From: Laribacter hongkongensis DSM 14985
GTDB lineage: Bacteria; Pseudomonadota; Gammaproteobacteria; Burkholderiales; Aquaspirillaceae
Assembly: GCF_000423285.1 (NCBI RefSeq)
Contig: NZ_AUHR01000001.1
Span: forward strand, 1 to 64,000
DNA: 64,000 nt
Direction: 5' to 3'
Position 1 is the first letter of the stretch. Each line of letters starts with the position of its first letter. The notes beneath the pieces were generated by a model, which did not search any database, was not told where the DNA came from, and saw nothing but the letters and a program-made list of their open reading frames with translations. Of the stretch, positions 36,898 through 45,807 are shown piece by piece. The translations under genes and the position numbers were made by a program.

Positions 36898-38097
36898 ATG
36901 AACACTTCAAAAATCGTTCAAATCATTTCAACAACCAGTCTGATAATCATATTTTCGCTTGGCTTCTCAGTGCAACGAAGCTCCACCTCGTTGTATTTGA
37001 TTTTATCTGCACTAGCACTAACTCTGATCACCACAAAAAAGACATTCAGAAATACTTTGAAACTATGTTGGAAAACATTCCCGGGCTGGACCATTGCCAT
37101 GCTTACCTTGGCCATAGCAATAACCATACGAGAAATAGCCAACCCCGTAATCCAACTCAGGTACGCAGATGCGGCATACCGGCTTTTCTTGGCACCATTT
37201 TTATTAACATTGATATACGAATCAAAAGCAGGTGATATAAAAATCATCAAATGGAGCTGGCTGGTCGCCGTCATTCTCATGGCAACATCAGGATATTTTA
37301 ATTATATTACAACCCAAGACATAAGACCGCATTCTGCGTTTACCAATACCATACCATACTCCGCATTTTGTGCAGTTTTTGCAATACTGTTTGTCACAAT
37401 CAATCAGTCTGGCAAATTAATCTCAGCAGCATGCCTCATACCAGCCTCAGCGGTCATATTTTATTCACAATCCAGAGGCGTATGGATAGGAGTTATTTTA
37501 GCCACAGCCTTCTTGATCATTAATGCATATAACATCTCAGGAAAAAAAATATTTCCCACCATCGCACTCATAGCAATTTTGGCATACGCCACATCTGATT
37601 TATTTTCATCTCGCGCCGACATAACGATCCAGCAGACCATGGATTTTTTTAATGGAAATCGAGAAGGATCCGTGGGAATGAGAATGCAACTTGCACTTGC
37701 CTCATACTACATCTTTATCGAAAACCCACTTTTTGGTGCCGGCAGAAATTTATTACCTGCCCTGCATGAGCTTTACGTAAATGGCTACATAACACAATCC
37801 GTATCAGATGCAGCAGATACTCATGGAGAACTATTTTACAACGCAGCAAGCCTAGGGATAGTCGGGGTAATCTATTACCTAATATTCTATATATTTACTA
37901 CAGTTCCATTCATACAAGCGATGAAGCAAGAAGCCACTCGACAAGTCGGCATGGCAGGAGTGGCAATCAGCATTGTCTTCTTTTTCACCGGATTCACACA
38001 TATCACATTCGGACTATCAATGTATGCTTCAATTTATGCCAGCATCCAGGTTGTATTACTGACAGCAATCCTCAATGCAAAATATCCAAAAACCTGA
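36898..38097 (+). CDS. O-antigen ligase/polymerase family membrane protein (WaaL/Wzy type)
   Basis: 399 residues with about eleven membrane helices and one large periplasmic loop. The loop contains FFNGNREGSVGMRMQLALAS, IENPLFGAGRNLL and the His motif AADTHGELFYNAASLGIVGV, the pattern of the Wzy_C domain of O-antigen ligases. It would join O-antigen or outer-core sugar to core-lipid A in the periplasm, or polymerise repeat units; the family does not separate the two by eye. Its ATG overlaps the -1-frame stop of the preceding glycosyltransferase. An A8 tract at 37542-37549 is a possible slippage site but the frame is intact. Confidence 0.87.
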   Translation: MNTSKIVQIISTTSLIIIFSLGFSVQRSSTSLYLILSALALTLITTKKTFRNTLKLCWKTFPGWTIAMLTLAIAITIREIANPVIQLRYADAAYRLFLAPFLLTLIYESKAGDIKIIKWSWLVAVILMATSGYFNYITTQDIRPHSAFTNTIPYSAFCAVFAILFVTINQSGKLISAACLIPASAVIFYSQSRGVWIGVILATAFLIINAYNISGKKIFPTIALIAILAYATSDLFSSRADITIQQTMDFFNGNREGSVGMRMQLALASYYIFIENPLFGAGRNLLPALHELYVNGYITQSVSDAADTHGELFYNAASLGIVGVIYYLIFYIFTTVPFIQAMKQEATRQVGMAGVAISIVFFFTGFTHITFGLSMYASIYASIQVVLLTAILNAKYPKT

Positions 38098-38141
38098 GTG
38101 CTAGCATACATAACGATACTCACCAATTTAAGCAACCAAAC

Positions 38142-38177
38142 AAAAACTCCCGGCCAGTCTAATAGCCGGGAGTTTTT
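38142..38177. terminator. Bidirectional terminator after the LPS operon
   Basis: Stem AAAAACTCCCGGC and its complement with a 10-base loop, with A and T runs outside. It separates the plus-strand ligase gene from the convergent FimV-like gene. Confidence 0.92.
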
Positions 38178-38184
38178 GAAATAA

Positions 38185-38568
38185 TCAGTAATATAGCTTA
38201 TTATCAGGCGATAATAACTGTCCGGTTTTTTTGATCTGCCCCCAAACCGGTTCCTGCCGGAGTTGCCCCGCAACGTCCTTCGCCAATTGATCATATTGAC
38301 TGGCTTGACCAGCCTCTCCATATGCCCTTAGCAGAGCCACCTTTACCGACAGGTCATCCGGCTCGTCCTCCAAGGCTCCCTTGAGTACCCGGATTGCCTC
38401 TTTCACCTTGCCTTGGAACAGGAATACCTCTGCCTCCCCAACCGGATCAATTCCCCGCACACTGGCTTTGACAAACCTGTTCTGCCTCCACCATTGCGCA
38501 GCCAGATAACTGGCGCTCACCAGCAATAACGCATTAATCAGTGTTTGCAGTTCAAATTCTAGGTTCAT
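38185..38568 (-). CDS. Short FimV/TPR-like membrane-anchored protein
   Basis: 127 residues. An N-terminal helix (TLINALLLVSASYLAAQWW) is followed by a helical region with DPVGEAEVFLFQGKVKEAIR and ALEDEPDDLSVKVALLRAYG. This resembles the cytoplasmic TPR-like repeat (AEVYLAYGR...A..IL) of FimV/HubP. It lacks the LysM domain and the long acidic region of true FimV, so it is a small relative or remnant. GGGGAG precedes the ATG. It stands alone between the LPS operon and aroB. Function unknown. Confidence 0.7.
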   Translation of the reverse strand: MNLEFELQTLINALLLVSASYLAAQWWRQNRFVKASVRGIDPVGEAEVFLFQGKVKEAIRVLKGALEDEPDDLSVKVALLRAYGEAGQASQYDQLAKDVAGQLRQEPVWGQIKKTGQLLSPDNKLYY

Positions 38569-38837
38569 GGCTGTTGTTCTCCCCTATGCCGCCTGTACGC
38601 ATCTTCGTTCATCCCACCTTGTCAAACAATTGGTGGAAATACGTATTGCCAATGTCATTATCAATTTTCAATAGTCATTTTCTATAAAATGAACATCAAC
38701 AAATCATGTTTATCTAAATCAGAAAATCACAGACGAAAGAACATCAAACGGACTAGCCGATTTTTGCAAGACATCATCCTGATGGCAGCCAATCCCATGT
38801 CGCCCTCCCGCCAATATGCAACACGAAGAGTCCGGAC
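38569..38837. other. Intergenic region without a recognisable gene
   Basis: A+T-rich spacer between the FimV-like start and the aroB terminator. A 69-codon frame at 38689-38898 runs through the terminator hairpin, is basic and low in complexity, and is not credible. TTGACA occurs at about 38621-38626 on the minus strand without a good -10. Confidence 0.5.
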
Positions 38838-38876
38838 AAAAAAAATCCGCACACCAACACTGGTTGGTATGCGGAT
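38838..38876 (-). terminator. Terminator of aroK-aroB
   Basis: On the minus strand ATCCGCA, one mismatch, then ACCAAC/GTTGGT with a 4-base loop form the stem, followed by eight T. It lies about 70 bp past aroB. Confidence 0.85.
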
Positions 38877-38944
38877 CATTATTGCCAAAAGAGGCTAGCC
38901 CGAGAGGATATTTGCCAATCAGAGCGCATGAGAAACGAAAATTG

Positions 38945-40033
38945 TCAATCCCTAATATTGTGAATTAATACCTTTTCGAGATATTTTTCCCCAACACCGG
39001 ATTCAAGGCGGCAATGCCCAAGGCGGTCCGGCAAGACAAACCGTAATTGCCCTCCCTCCACCTTCTTGTCGTGCCCCATCAATTCAAGCCAGGTTGCCAG
39101 CGGCCAGGCCGGTGGAACAACAGGCAAATTGCTTTGCAGCAAAAGCGCCCTTATCCGCAGCACGTCCGCAGACTCCAGCTGTCCCATCTCTTGGGCGGTT
39201 TCTGCGGCCAGTACCATGCCTGCCGCAACCGCTTCACCATGCAGCCAGACACCAAACCCGAGCCCGGCTTCGATGGCGTGCCCAAAGGTATGCCCCAGAT
39301 TCAGCAACGCACGCACACCTTGCTCTTTCTCGTCCTGCCCCACGATGGCCGCCTTCATCCGGCAGCTCACCTCCACCGCATGCGCCAGCGCTGCCTTGTC
39401 GCGCGCCAGCAAGGCCGGCACCTGCTGTTCGCACCATTCGAAGAACGGCAGGTTGTCGATCAGCCCGTACTTGTAGACCTCGGCCAGCCCGGCGGAAAAT
39501 TCACGCTCCGGCAGCGTGTCCAGCACGTCCAGATCTGCCAGCACCACCCGGGGCTGCCAGAAGGCACCGATCATGTTCTTGCCGGCCGGATGATTGATGG
39601 CCGTCTTGCCGCCGACCGACGAGTCCACCTGCGCCAGCAGGGTCGTAGGAATCTGCACAAACGGCGCACCACGCTGCCAGCAGGCAGCAGCAAAACCGGT
39701 CATGTCTCCGATCACCCCGCCGCCCAGTGCCACCAGCGCCGTCTTGCGCTCGGCACGCATGGCAATCAGGGCATCAAAAATGCAGTTGAGCGTCTGCCAG
39801 TCCTTGTGCGCTTCGCCGTCCGGCAGGATGACCACTTCGGTGCACACGCCAGCTGCCTGCAATGACTGCCGGCAGCGCTCCAGATACAGTGGTGCAACCA
39901 CGTCGTTGGTCACGATCAGGGCACGCGACTGCGGCAGATGGGGCGCAACCAGTTCACCGGCACGGTCCAGCACACCCTGGCCGATATGGATCGGATAACG
40001 GCAGTCAGGCAGGGTCAGGTCAAGCGTGATCAT
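38945..40033 (-). CDS. aroB: 3-dehydroquinate synthase
   Basis: 362 residues. The NAD-binding region has [20 protein letters not shown]. The active site region has [20 protein letters not shown] and [10 protein letters not shown], with metal ligands in [11 protein letters not shown] and [10 protein letters not shown]. It makes 3-dehydroquinate from DAHP, step two of the shikimate pathway. It overlaps aroK by 4 bp (ATGA). Confidence 0.96.
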   Translation of the reverse strand: MITLDLTLPDCRYPIHIGQGVLDRAGELVAPHLPQSRALIVTNDVVAPLYLERCRQSLQAAGVCTEVVILPDGEAHKDWQTLNCIFDALIAMRAERKTALVALGGGVIGDMTGFAAACWQRGAPFVQIPTTLLAQVDSSVGGKTAINHPAGKNMIGAFWQPRVVLADLDVLDTLPEREFSAGLAEVYKYGLIDNLPFFEWCEQQVPALLARDKAALAHAVEVSCRMKAAIVGQDEKEQGVRALLNLGHTFGHAIEAGLGFGVWLHGEAVAAGMVLAAETAQEMGQLESADVLRIRALLLQSNLPVVPPAWPLATWLELMGHDKKVEGGQLRFVLPDRLGHCRLESGVGEKYLEKVLIHNIRD

Positions 40034-40557
40034 GGGCGGGAATTCTCTTGCAAACGGGCCAGCAGACGATTGACCAGGGTACCGACATGCTGGCGACTGG
40101 TATCAATCACGATGTCCGCCACTTCGCGGTACAGCGGATCGCGGACAGCAAACAGGCTTTCGAGTTTTTCACGCGGGTTGGCGGTCTGCAGCAGCGGCCG
40201 GTTCTTGTCGAGTGCCGTACGGGCCAGCAGGTCATCGATCGACGCCCGCAGGTAAATGACCGTTCCGTGTGCCCGCAAGGCAGCCCGGTTGGCCGGGTCG
40301 AGCACGGCACCGCCACCGGTCGCCAGTACGATGTCGTCGCGCCGGGTCAGTTCGGCAATCACCGTCCTTTCACGCTCGCGAAAGCGCTCCTCGCCCTCGA
40401 TCTCGAAAATCAGCGGGATGCGCACGCCGGTCCGCGCCTCGATCTCGTGGTCGGAATCGTAAAAGGTCTTGCCGGTCAGACGCGCCAGTTGTCGTCCCAC
40501 CGTGGTTTTGCCGGCGCCCATCAGCCCGACCAGAAAGTAATTGCCTGACAGCTTCAT
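40030..40557 (-). CDS. aroK: Shikimate kinase
   Basis: 175 residues. It has P-loop [11 protein letters not shown], the shikimate-binding [29 protein letters not shown] and the lid Arg in [10 protein letters not shown]. It phosphorylates shikimate at O3. The start [14 protein letters not shown] is favoured; the frame runs 26 codons further into the region shared with PBP1A. It is first in an operon with aroB. pilQ, which often lies upstream in Proteobacteria, is not here. Confidence 0.95.
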   Translation of the reverse strand: MKLSGNYFLVGLMGAGKTTVGRQLARLTGKTFYDSDHEIEARTGVRIPLIFEIEGEERFRERERTVIAELTRRDDIVLATGGGAVLDPANRAALRAHGTVIYLRASIDDLLARTALDKNRPLLQTANPREKLESLFAVRDPLYREVADIVIDTSRQHVGTLVNRLLARLQENSRP

Positions 40558-40700
40558 GTTGCCGATTGTAACCGGGCAGCAAGCGGGCGTCATGACCGAC
40601 TCGACATTGCACCCGGATGACTCGCAACCACTCAAGGTGTCCCCGCCCGCAGCCAGCCGCTATACTGCCCGCTTTTGCCAAGCGACATGGCGCAAAGTTC

Positions 40701-43064
40701 ATGATTTCCAGACTGTTTCGCTGGCTTCTGATTGCCCTGGTACTGCTGATAGTCGTGGTGGCCGCCCTGATCGGGGTTGCGGTCTCCACCACCTATCCCC
40801 GACTTCCCAGCATTGAAGCCCTGACCGAATACCGCCCCAAGATCCCCCTGCGCATCTACACTGCCGACGGCGTGCAGATCGGCGAATTCGGCGAAGAAAA
40901 ACGCGCTTTCACCCCGATCGCCGAAGTGCCGCCGATGATGAAGCGCGCCATCCTCGCAGCCGAAGACGAACGTTTCTACCAGCACGGCGGGGTCGACTAC
41001 CTCGGCGTCCTGCGCGCAGCCGCCGGCAACGCCCTGCATGGCAGCGTCCGCTCGGGCGCCTCGACCATCACCATGCAGGTGGCGAAAAACTTCTTCCTGT
41101 CGAGCGAGCGCACCTTTACCCGCAAGTTCAACGAAGCCCTGCTCGCCTTCAAGATCGAACACAACCTGAGCAAGGACCAGATCCTCGAGATCTACTTCAA
41201 CCAGATCTACCTCGGCCAGCGTGCCTACGGCTTCACCTCGGCAGCCCAGACCTATTTCGGCAAGACCCTGCACGAGCTGTCACCAGCAGAAATGGCCATG
41301 CTGGCCGGTCTCCCCAAGGCGCCGTCCTCCTACAACCCGGTGGTCAACCCCGAGCGCGCCCGCCTGCGCCAGCTGTACGTCCTGCGCCGCATGTACGAAC
41401 TGGGTGCCCTCAATGCCGACCAGTACGAAGCCGCCAGGCTGGAGCCGCTCAAGCTGGCCAGCCGCAACGAGGACTTCCCGGTGCCGGCCAACTATGTAGC
41501 TGAAATGGTACGGCTGGCCATGGTGGCCCGCTACGGCGACGGTGCCTACGCCGACGGCTACAAGGTCTACACCACCCTGCGCTCCGACCACCAGCAGGCC
41601 GCCTTCAGTGCCGTGCGCAACGGCCTGATGGACTATGACCGCCGCCACGGCTACCGCGGCCCGGAATCCTACATCGATCTCGCCACCCTCCCGGCCGGCG
41701 ACGACCGGGACGAAGCACTGGACGACGCACTGGCCAAGATCCGCGACTCGGGCAAGCTGCAACCGGCCATCGTGCTGGCGGCTTCGCCCACGCAGATCAC
41801 CGCCTACCTGCGCGGTGGCCAGGAAGTACACGTCAAGGGCGCCGGACTCACCTTTGCCCGTGCCTACCTGTCGGACAAGCTCACGCCGGCCCAGCGCATC
41901 CGTCCGGGCTCGGTGATCCGCGTCACCCAGAATGACAAGGGCGTCTGGAGCATCAGCCAGATGCCCAAGGTCGAAGGTGCCTTCGTATCGGTCAACCCGC
42001 GCAACGGCGCCATCCTGTCGCTGGTGGGCGGTTTCGACTTCAACCGCAACCACTTCAACCGCGTCACCCAGGCCTGGCGCCAGCCGGGTTCGAGCTTCAA
42101 GCCGTTCATCTATTCCGCAGCCCTGGAGCGCGGCTTCACGCCGTCGACCATGGTCAACGATGCCCCGCTGGTCATCGACCCGCAGTCGATCGGCGGCCAG
42201 CGCTGGGAACCGAAAAACTACGACGGCAAGTTCGCCGGCATGATGACCCTGCGGCGCGGCCTCACCCTGTCGAAAAACCTGGTGTCGATCCGCGTGCTGA
42301 TGGCCACCGGCACCGACTACACCCAGCAATACCTGCAACGCTTCGGCTTTGCCGCCAAGCAGCATCCGGCCTACCTGACCATGGCGCTGGGGGCCGGCAT
42401 GGTCACGCCACTGGGCATGGCCGAAGGCTACAGCGTGTTTGCCAACGGCGGCTCGCATGTCACGCCCTACTTCATCGACCGCATCGAAGACGACCGCGGC
42501 CAGGTACTGGCCCAGACCGCTCCGCAGGTCGTCGGCCAGAACGCCAAACAGGCCATCGATCCGCGCAACGCCTTCATCATGACCAACCTGATGCAGGACG
42601 TGGTCAAGTTCGGCACCGCCCGCCGTGCCCTGTCGCTCAACCGGACCGACCTTGCCGGCAAGACCGGCACCACCAACGACTCGCGCGATGCCTGGTTTGC
42701 CGGCTACGCACCCAACGAACTCGTGGGCGTGGCCTGGGTCGGTTTTGACGACAACCGTCCGCTCGGCGGCGGTGAAACCGGCGGTGGCGCTGCGCTGCCG
42801 ATCTGGATCGACTACATGCAGCACGCCCTGGCCAAGGCACCGGAAATCGAACTGCCGCTGCCGGCCGGCATCGTGGAAAAGCCCGGCGCCGGCCTGCACG
42901 GCCAGCCCGAGTATTACTACGAAGAATACCAGCAGCCCAATCCGGAACTGGGCCTGAACAACCAGCAAAGCCGCCCGCTGGACGCCGGCGAAGCCGATGG
43001 CAACGCAGCACCGGCCGACTCGGCCCGCGACGCGGTGGAGAACGTCAAGGAACTGCTGTTCTGA
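40701..43064 (+). CDS. mrcA: Penicillin-binding protein 1A (class A, bifunctional)
   Basis: 787 residues. An N-terminal membrane anchor (WLLIALVLLIVVVAALIGVA) is followed by a GT51 glycosyltransferase (AAEDERFYQHGGVDYLG, SGASTITMQVAKNFFLSSER). An OB-like domain and a transpeptidase follow, with SxxK in GSSFKPFIYSAAL, SxN in TLSKNLVS and KTG in LAGKTGTTNDSRDAWFAGY. It polymerises and cross-links peptidoglycan at the inner membrane face. A TATACT -10-like box lies at 40661. It is divergent from aroK, as is common in Proteobacteria. Confidence 0.96.
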   Translation: MISRLFRWLLIALVLLIVVVAALIGVAVSTTYPRLPSIEALTEYRPKIPLRIYTADGVQIGEFGEEKRAFTPIAEVPPMMKRAILAAEDERFYQHGGVDYLGVLRAAAGNALHGSVRSGASTITMQVAKNFFLSSERTFTRKFNEALLAFKIEHNLSKDQILEIYFNQIYLGQRAYGFTSAAQTYFGKTLHELSPAEMAMLAGLPKAPSSYNPVVNPERARLRQLYVLRRMYELGALNADQYEAARLEPLKLASRNEDFPVPANYVAEMVRLAMVARYGDGAYADGYKVYTTLRSDHQQAAFSAVRNGLMDYDRRHGYRGPESYIDLATLPAGDDRDEALDDALAKIRDSGKLQPAIVLAASPTQITAYLRGGQEVHVKGAGLTFARAYLSDKLTPAQRIRPGSVIRVTQNDKGVWSISQMPKVEGAFVSVNPRNGAILSLVGGFDFNRNHFNRVTQAWRQPGSSFKPFIYSAALERGFTPSTMVNDAPLVIDPQSIGGQRWEPKNYDGKFAGMMTLRRGLTLSKNLVSIRVLMATGTDYTQQYLQRFGFAAKQHPAYLTMALGAGMVTPLGMAEGYSVFANGGSHVTPYFIDRIEDDRGQVLAQTAPQVVGQNAKQAIDPRNAFIMTNLMQDVVKFGTARRALSLNRTDLAGKTGTTNDSRDAWFAGYAPNELVGVAWVGFDDNRPLGGGETGGGAALPIWIDYMQHALAKAPEIELPLPAGIVEKPGAGLHGQPEYYYEEYQQPNPELGLNNQQSRPLDAGEADGNAAPADSARDAVENVKELLF

Positions 43065-43081
43065 ACGGTTTCCGGCATGTG

Positions 43082-43111
43082 AAAACGCCCCGGCCTGCGC
43101 CAGGGCGTTTT
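43082..43111 (+). terminator. Terminator of mrcA
   Basis: AAAACGCCC (43082-43090) and GGGCGTTTT (43103-43111) form a perfect 9-bp stem with a 12-base loop; T residues complete the 3' side. Confidence 0.82.
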
Positions 43112-43699
43112 GCTGACCGCTTCATGCCCGCAAGCCCCGGGCATCGCACGACCGGCGCTCCAAAGTGCCAGTTACCGGCCTGCCCACAGCCCGCGTGAAT
43201 CACAAAGCCATCGTGTACAGACAAGCCGCACCGGATGCTGCTTAGACAGCAAAATTTGCCACTCGTCCACAGCACCCGCAGGAGTCAGGCCTCGAAACGC
43301 CCTGCCATAGGGTGGTACCGAGTGCGGTCAATCGTTGTGGCCGTATGTGGAGCAGCTTTTATCGTGGCAAATCACAGCCCGGAGGACGCATGCCGCATGA
43401 GGCCATGCGCCAGAATGTCCCGCGCAGCGCCAGCGACGGCACAAGCCAGGCGAAGTGGCCGCGAAAGATGCACACCGCACCGGCAGGACACGGCCAGTGT
43501 GGATATCCGGAACAGTGCCGGCCTCATGGCCAGCCTCGACATGGCGCACCGGATTGGATGCGCCGCCCGTATACGGCACTCCGGCACGACGATACCGCGC
43601 GGTTCTCGGCATGAACGCCCGTCCCGGCAGCCGGTTTGTTCCATCAACGCGAACCGGCCGTCCCTGCCGGCCTGGCAAAGCAGATAGCTATCCGCCCCG
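43112..43699. other. 588-bp region with no credible gene
   Basis: It lies between the mrcA terminator and the metW stop codon. Open frames exist on both strands (for example 43312-43614 plus, 43328-43678 minus), but they overlap each other, are rich in Arg/Cys/His/Pro, and match no family I know. No tRNA, structured RNA signature, repeat or IS end could be found. It may be a gene remnant or carry an unannotated RNA. Confidence 0.6.
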
Positions 43700-44287
43700 T
43701 CAGTTCCGTGTCAGGCGGTAAAACGCCAGGCTGCCCAAGAGGTTGGGCCACAGGCTGACTTCATGCCCGCCATCCGTCACGGCCCGCTCAAGGATCCGGA
43801 TATTGTGTTTGGCACACAGTGCTTCGAAGTCGACCAGCGTGCACCAATGGATGTTGGGCGTGTTGTACCACTCGAACGGGATCGACCGGGTCACCGGCAT
43901 GCGGCCGAGCGCAATCGACCAGCGGTTCTGCCAGAAGCCGAAGTTCGGAAAGGTGACGATGGCTTCGCGACCGACCCGCAGCATTTCGGTCAGGATGCCC
44001 TCGGTATGGCGCATGGCCTGCAGGGTCTGCGACAGGATCACCGTGTCAAAGCGCCGGGAGCCGAACTCTGCCAGCCCTTGCTCCAGGTCGGCCTGCACCA
44101 CGTCCACGCCCTGGCTGACGCAGGCCACCACATTGTCGACATCCAGCTCGACGCCGTAGCCCTTGACGTGTTTGGCCTTGAGTGCCGCCAGCAGGCTGCC
44201 GTCACCACAGCCGAGGTCCAGCACGCGCGAATGCGGTTCGATCCAGTCATACAGGCGTTGCAAATCGGGACGCAACTGCGGATTCAT
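43700..44287 (-). CDS. metW: Methionine biosynthesis protein MetW
   Basis: 195 residues, a class I methyltransferase-like fold with [20 protein letters not shown] and [14 protein letters not shown]. MetW is the regular partner of MetX in Beta- and Gammaproteobacteria and is needed for, or enhances, homoserine acylation; methyltransferase activity is unproven. It overlaps metX by 4 bp (ATGA). No terminator was found after it. Confidence 0.94.
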   Translation of the reverse strand: MNPQLRPDLQRLYDWIEPHSRVLDLGCGDGSLLAALKAKHVKGYGVELDVDNVVACVSQGVDVVQADLEQGLAEFGSRRFDTVILSQTLQAMRHTEGILTEMLRVGREAIVTFPNFGFWQNRWSIALGRMPVTRSIPFEWYNTPNIHWCTLVDFEALCAKHNIRILERAVTDGGHEVSLWPNLLGSLAFYRLTRN

Positions 44288-45426
44288 GCTGCCAGCTCCT
44301 CGGCCACACGGTTGAGATAGGCGCGCATCAGCGCGACGTAGGGGGAGTCGGTCATCAGGAAAGCGTCGTGTCCGTGGGTCGACTCGATTTCTCCGTAGGA
44401 CACGCGCTTGCCGGCTGCCACCAGTGCCTTGACGATCTCGCGCGAGCGGTCCGGGGCAAAGCGCCAGTCGCTGGTAAACGCCGCGATCAGGAAATTCGCC
44501 CGTACCCGCGCAAGCGCCGCCACCAGGTCGCCGTCAAATGCCTTGGCCGGGTCGAAATAGTCGAGTGCCTTGGTCATCAGCAGATAGGTATTGGCGTCAA
44601 ACAGGCCGGAAAACTTGTCGCCCTGGTAGCGCAGGTAGCTCTCGATCTCGAATTCGACATCAAAGCCGTACTGGTAGTCACCGCTGCGCAGCAGACGGCC
44701 GAACTTCGCGCCCATGCCGTCATCCGACAGGTAAGTGATGTGACCGAGCATGCGCGCCAGCCGCAGGCCGCGCCGCGGCACCACGCCGTGGGCGTAGAAG
44801 TCGCCGCCGTGAAACTCCGGGTCGGTCAGGATGGCCTGCCGCGCCACGTCGTTGAAAGCAATGTTCTGCGCCGACAGCTTGGGTGCCGACGCAATCACCA
44901 GCGCATTGGCCACCCGCTCCGGAAAGCGCATGGACCACTCCAGCGCCTGCATGCCGCCCAGGCTGCCGCCGATCACCGCCGCCCAGCGGCGGATGCCCAG
45001 CAGGTCGGCCAGCCGCGCCTGCGACTCCACCCAGTCCGGCACCGTCACCAGCGGAAAGGCCGAACCCCACGGCCGGCCCGTGGCCGGATTGACCGACGAC
45101 GGGCCGGTCGAACCGTGACAGCCGCCCAGGTTGTTGACGCCGACGACAAAAAAGCGGGCCGTGTCGATCGGCTTGCCCGGCCCGACCATGTTGTCCCACC
45201 AGCCGGCCTGCTTGTCGTCTTCGCAGTAACGCCCGGCCACATGGTGGTGCCCCGACAGCGCGTGACAGATCAGGATGGCGTTGTTCGCCTCCGGATTCAG
45301 TTCACCGTAGGTTTCGTAGCACAGCGAATAACGGTCCAGCACCGTACCGCTGGCCAGTGCCAGCGGTGTATCGAAGTCCGCACGGCGGGCCTCGACCAGA
45401 CCGACCGAGTCGGAAGCAAAAGTCAT
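44284..45426 (-). CDS. metX: Homoserine O-acyltransferase (MetX family)
   Basis: 380 residues, alpha/beta-hydrolase fold. It has [15 protein letters not shown], the nucleophile Ser in [15 protein letters not shown], and the Asp/His end in [16 protein letters not shown] and STHGHDAFL. It activates homoserine for methionine synthesis. MetX-fold enzymes linked to metW in Proteobacteria often use succinyl-CoA rather than acetyl-CoA, so the acyl donor is left open. Confidence 0.94.
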   Translation of the reverse strand: MTFASDSVGLVEARRADFDTPLALASGTVLDRYSLCYETYGELNPEANNAILICHALSGHHHVAGRYCEDDKQAGWWDNMVGPGKPIDTARFFVVGVNNLGGCHGSTGPSSVNPATGRPWGSAFPLVTVPDWVESQARLADLLGIRRWAAVIGGSLGGMQALEWSMRFPERVANALVIASAPKLSAQNIAFNDVARQAILTDPEFHGGDFYAHGVVPRRGLRLARMLGHITYLSDDGMGAKFGRLLRSGDYQYGFDVEFEIESYLRYQGDKFSGLFDANTYLLMTKALDYFDPAKAFDGDLVAALARVRANFLIAAFTSDWRFAPDRSREIVKALVAAGKRVSYGEIESTHGHDAFLMTDSPYVALMRAYLNRVAEELAA

Positions 45427-45563
45427 GAGAAAGACGCCAAGCTTGATGCAAACAGGGTTCGATTATATCGGCCGCCCCTGCCCTGGCAACCCGATTGGCC
45501 TTGCCCGGCACGCCACAAAGCCCAACAATGCCTCCCCCAGCCGCTTTTGACCCGACGCCAGCC

Positions 45564-45743
45564 ATGTTCGCCCGCCTGTTCAAGTTCTTCGTGCTCGCCT
45601 TTGTCCTGCTGGCAGCCTACCAGTGGCTGTTCAACCGCGAGCAGCGCCGCAGTCTGCGCGAATGGACCGTGACACTGGCGCAGGCTTTCCTGGTTTCCGC
45701 CGTCCTGTTCGTCGGGCTGTACCTGCTGGGCTGGCGGCACTGA
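45564..45743 (+). CDS. Small two-helix membrane protein, unknown function
   Basis: 59 residues: MFARLFKFFVLAFVLLAAYQ, a basic middle (NREQRRSLREWTV), then a second helix (AQAFLVSAVLFVGLYLLGWR). ATG 45564 is the best start structurally; another ATG at 45528 would add a Pro-rich dozen residues. No strong ribosome site is visible. It is divergent from metX and 64 bp upstream of the radical SAM gene, possibly co-transcribed with it. No family recognised. Confidence 0.6.
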   Translation: MFARLFKFFVLAFVLLAAYQWLFNREQRRSLREWTVTLAQAFLVSAVLFVGLYLLGWRH

Positions 45744-45807
45744 GCCGGCCGCCGTTGATCCGGCATCCCCTGCCGGCCTGCCTGACCGGAGTAGACTCGC
45801 GCGCCCT

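Larger units (their letters stand above)
33983..38100. other. A+T-rich LPS glycosylation block (compositional island)
   Basis: From the end of the WaaE-like gene to just past the ligase gene the DNA is plainly A+T-rich, with many homopolymer A tracts and codons ending in A or T, against the G+C-rich, C/G-ending codons on both sides. It holds three glycosyltransferases and an O-antigen ligase/polymerase. No integrase, IS or tRNA border is visible. Such composition is common for horizontally exchanged LPS loci. Confidence 0.85.

Noticed and set aside
38689-38898. 69-codon plus-strand frame before aroB
   Set aside because: It runs through the aroKB terminator hairpin, is very basic and has no ribosome site.
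41280-42968. 562-codon minus-strand frame opposite PBP1A
   Set aside because: It is an antisense shadow; the plus strand has all penicillin-binding motifs.
43235-43687. 150-codon plus-strand frame in the empty region after mrcA
   Set aside because: It is Arg/Cys/Pro-rich and overlaps other equally long frames on both strands, with no start signal.
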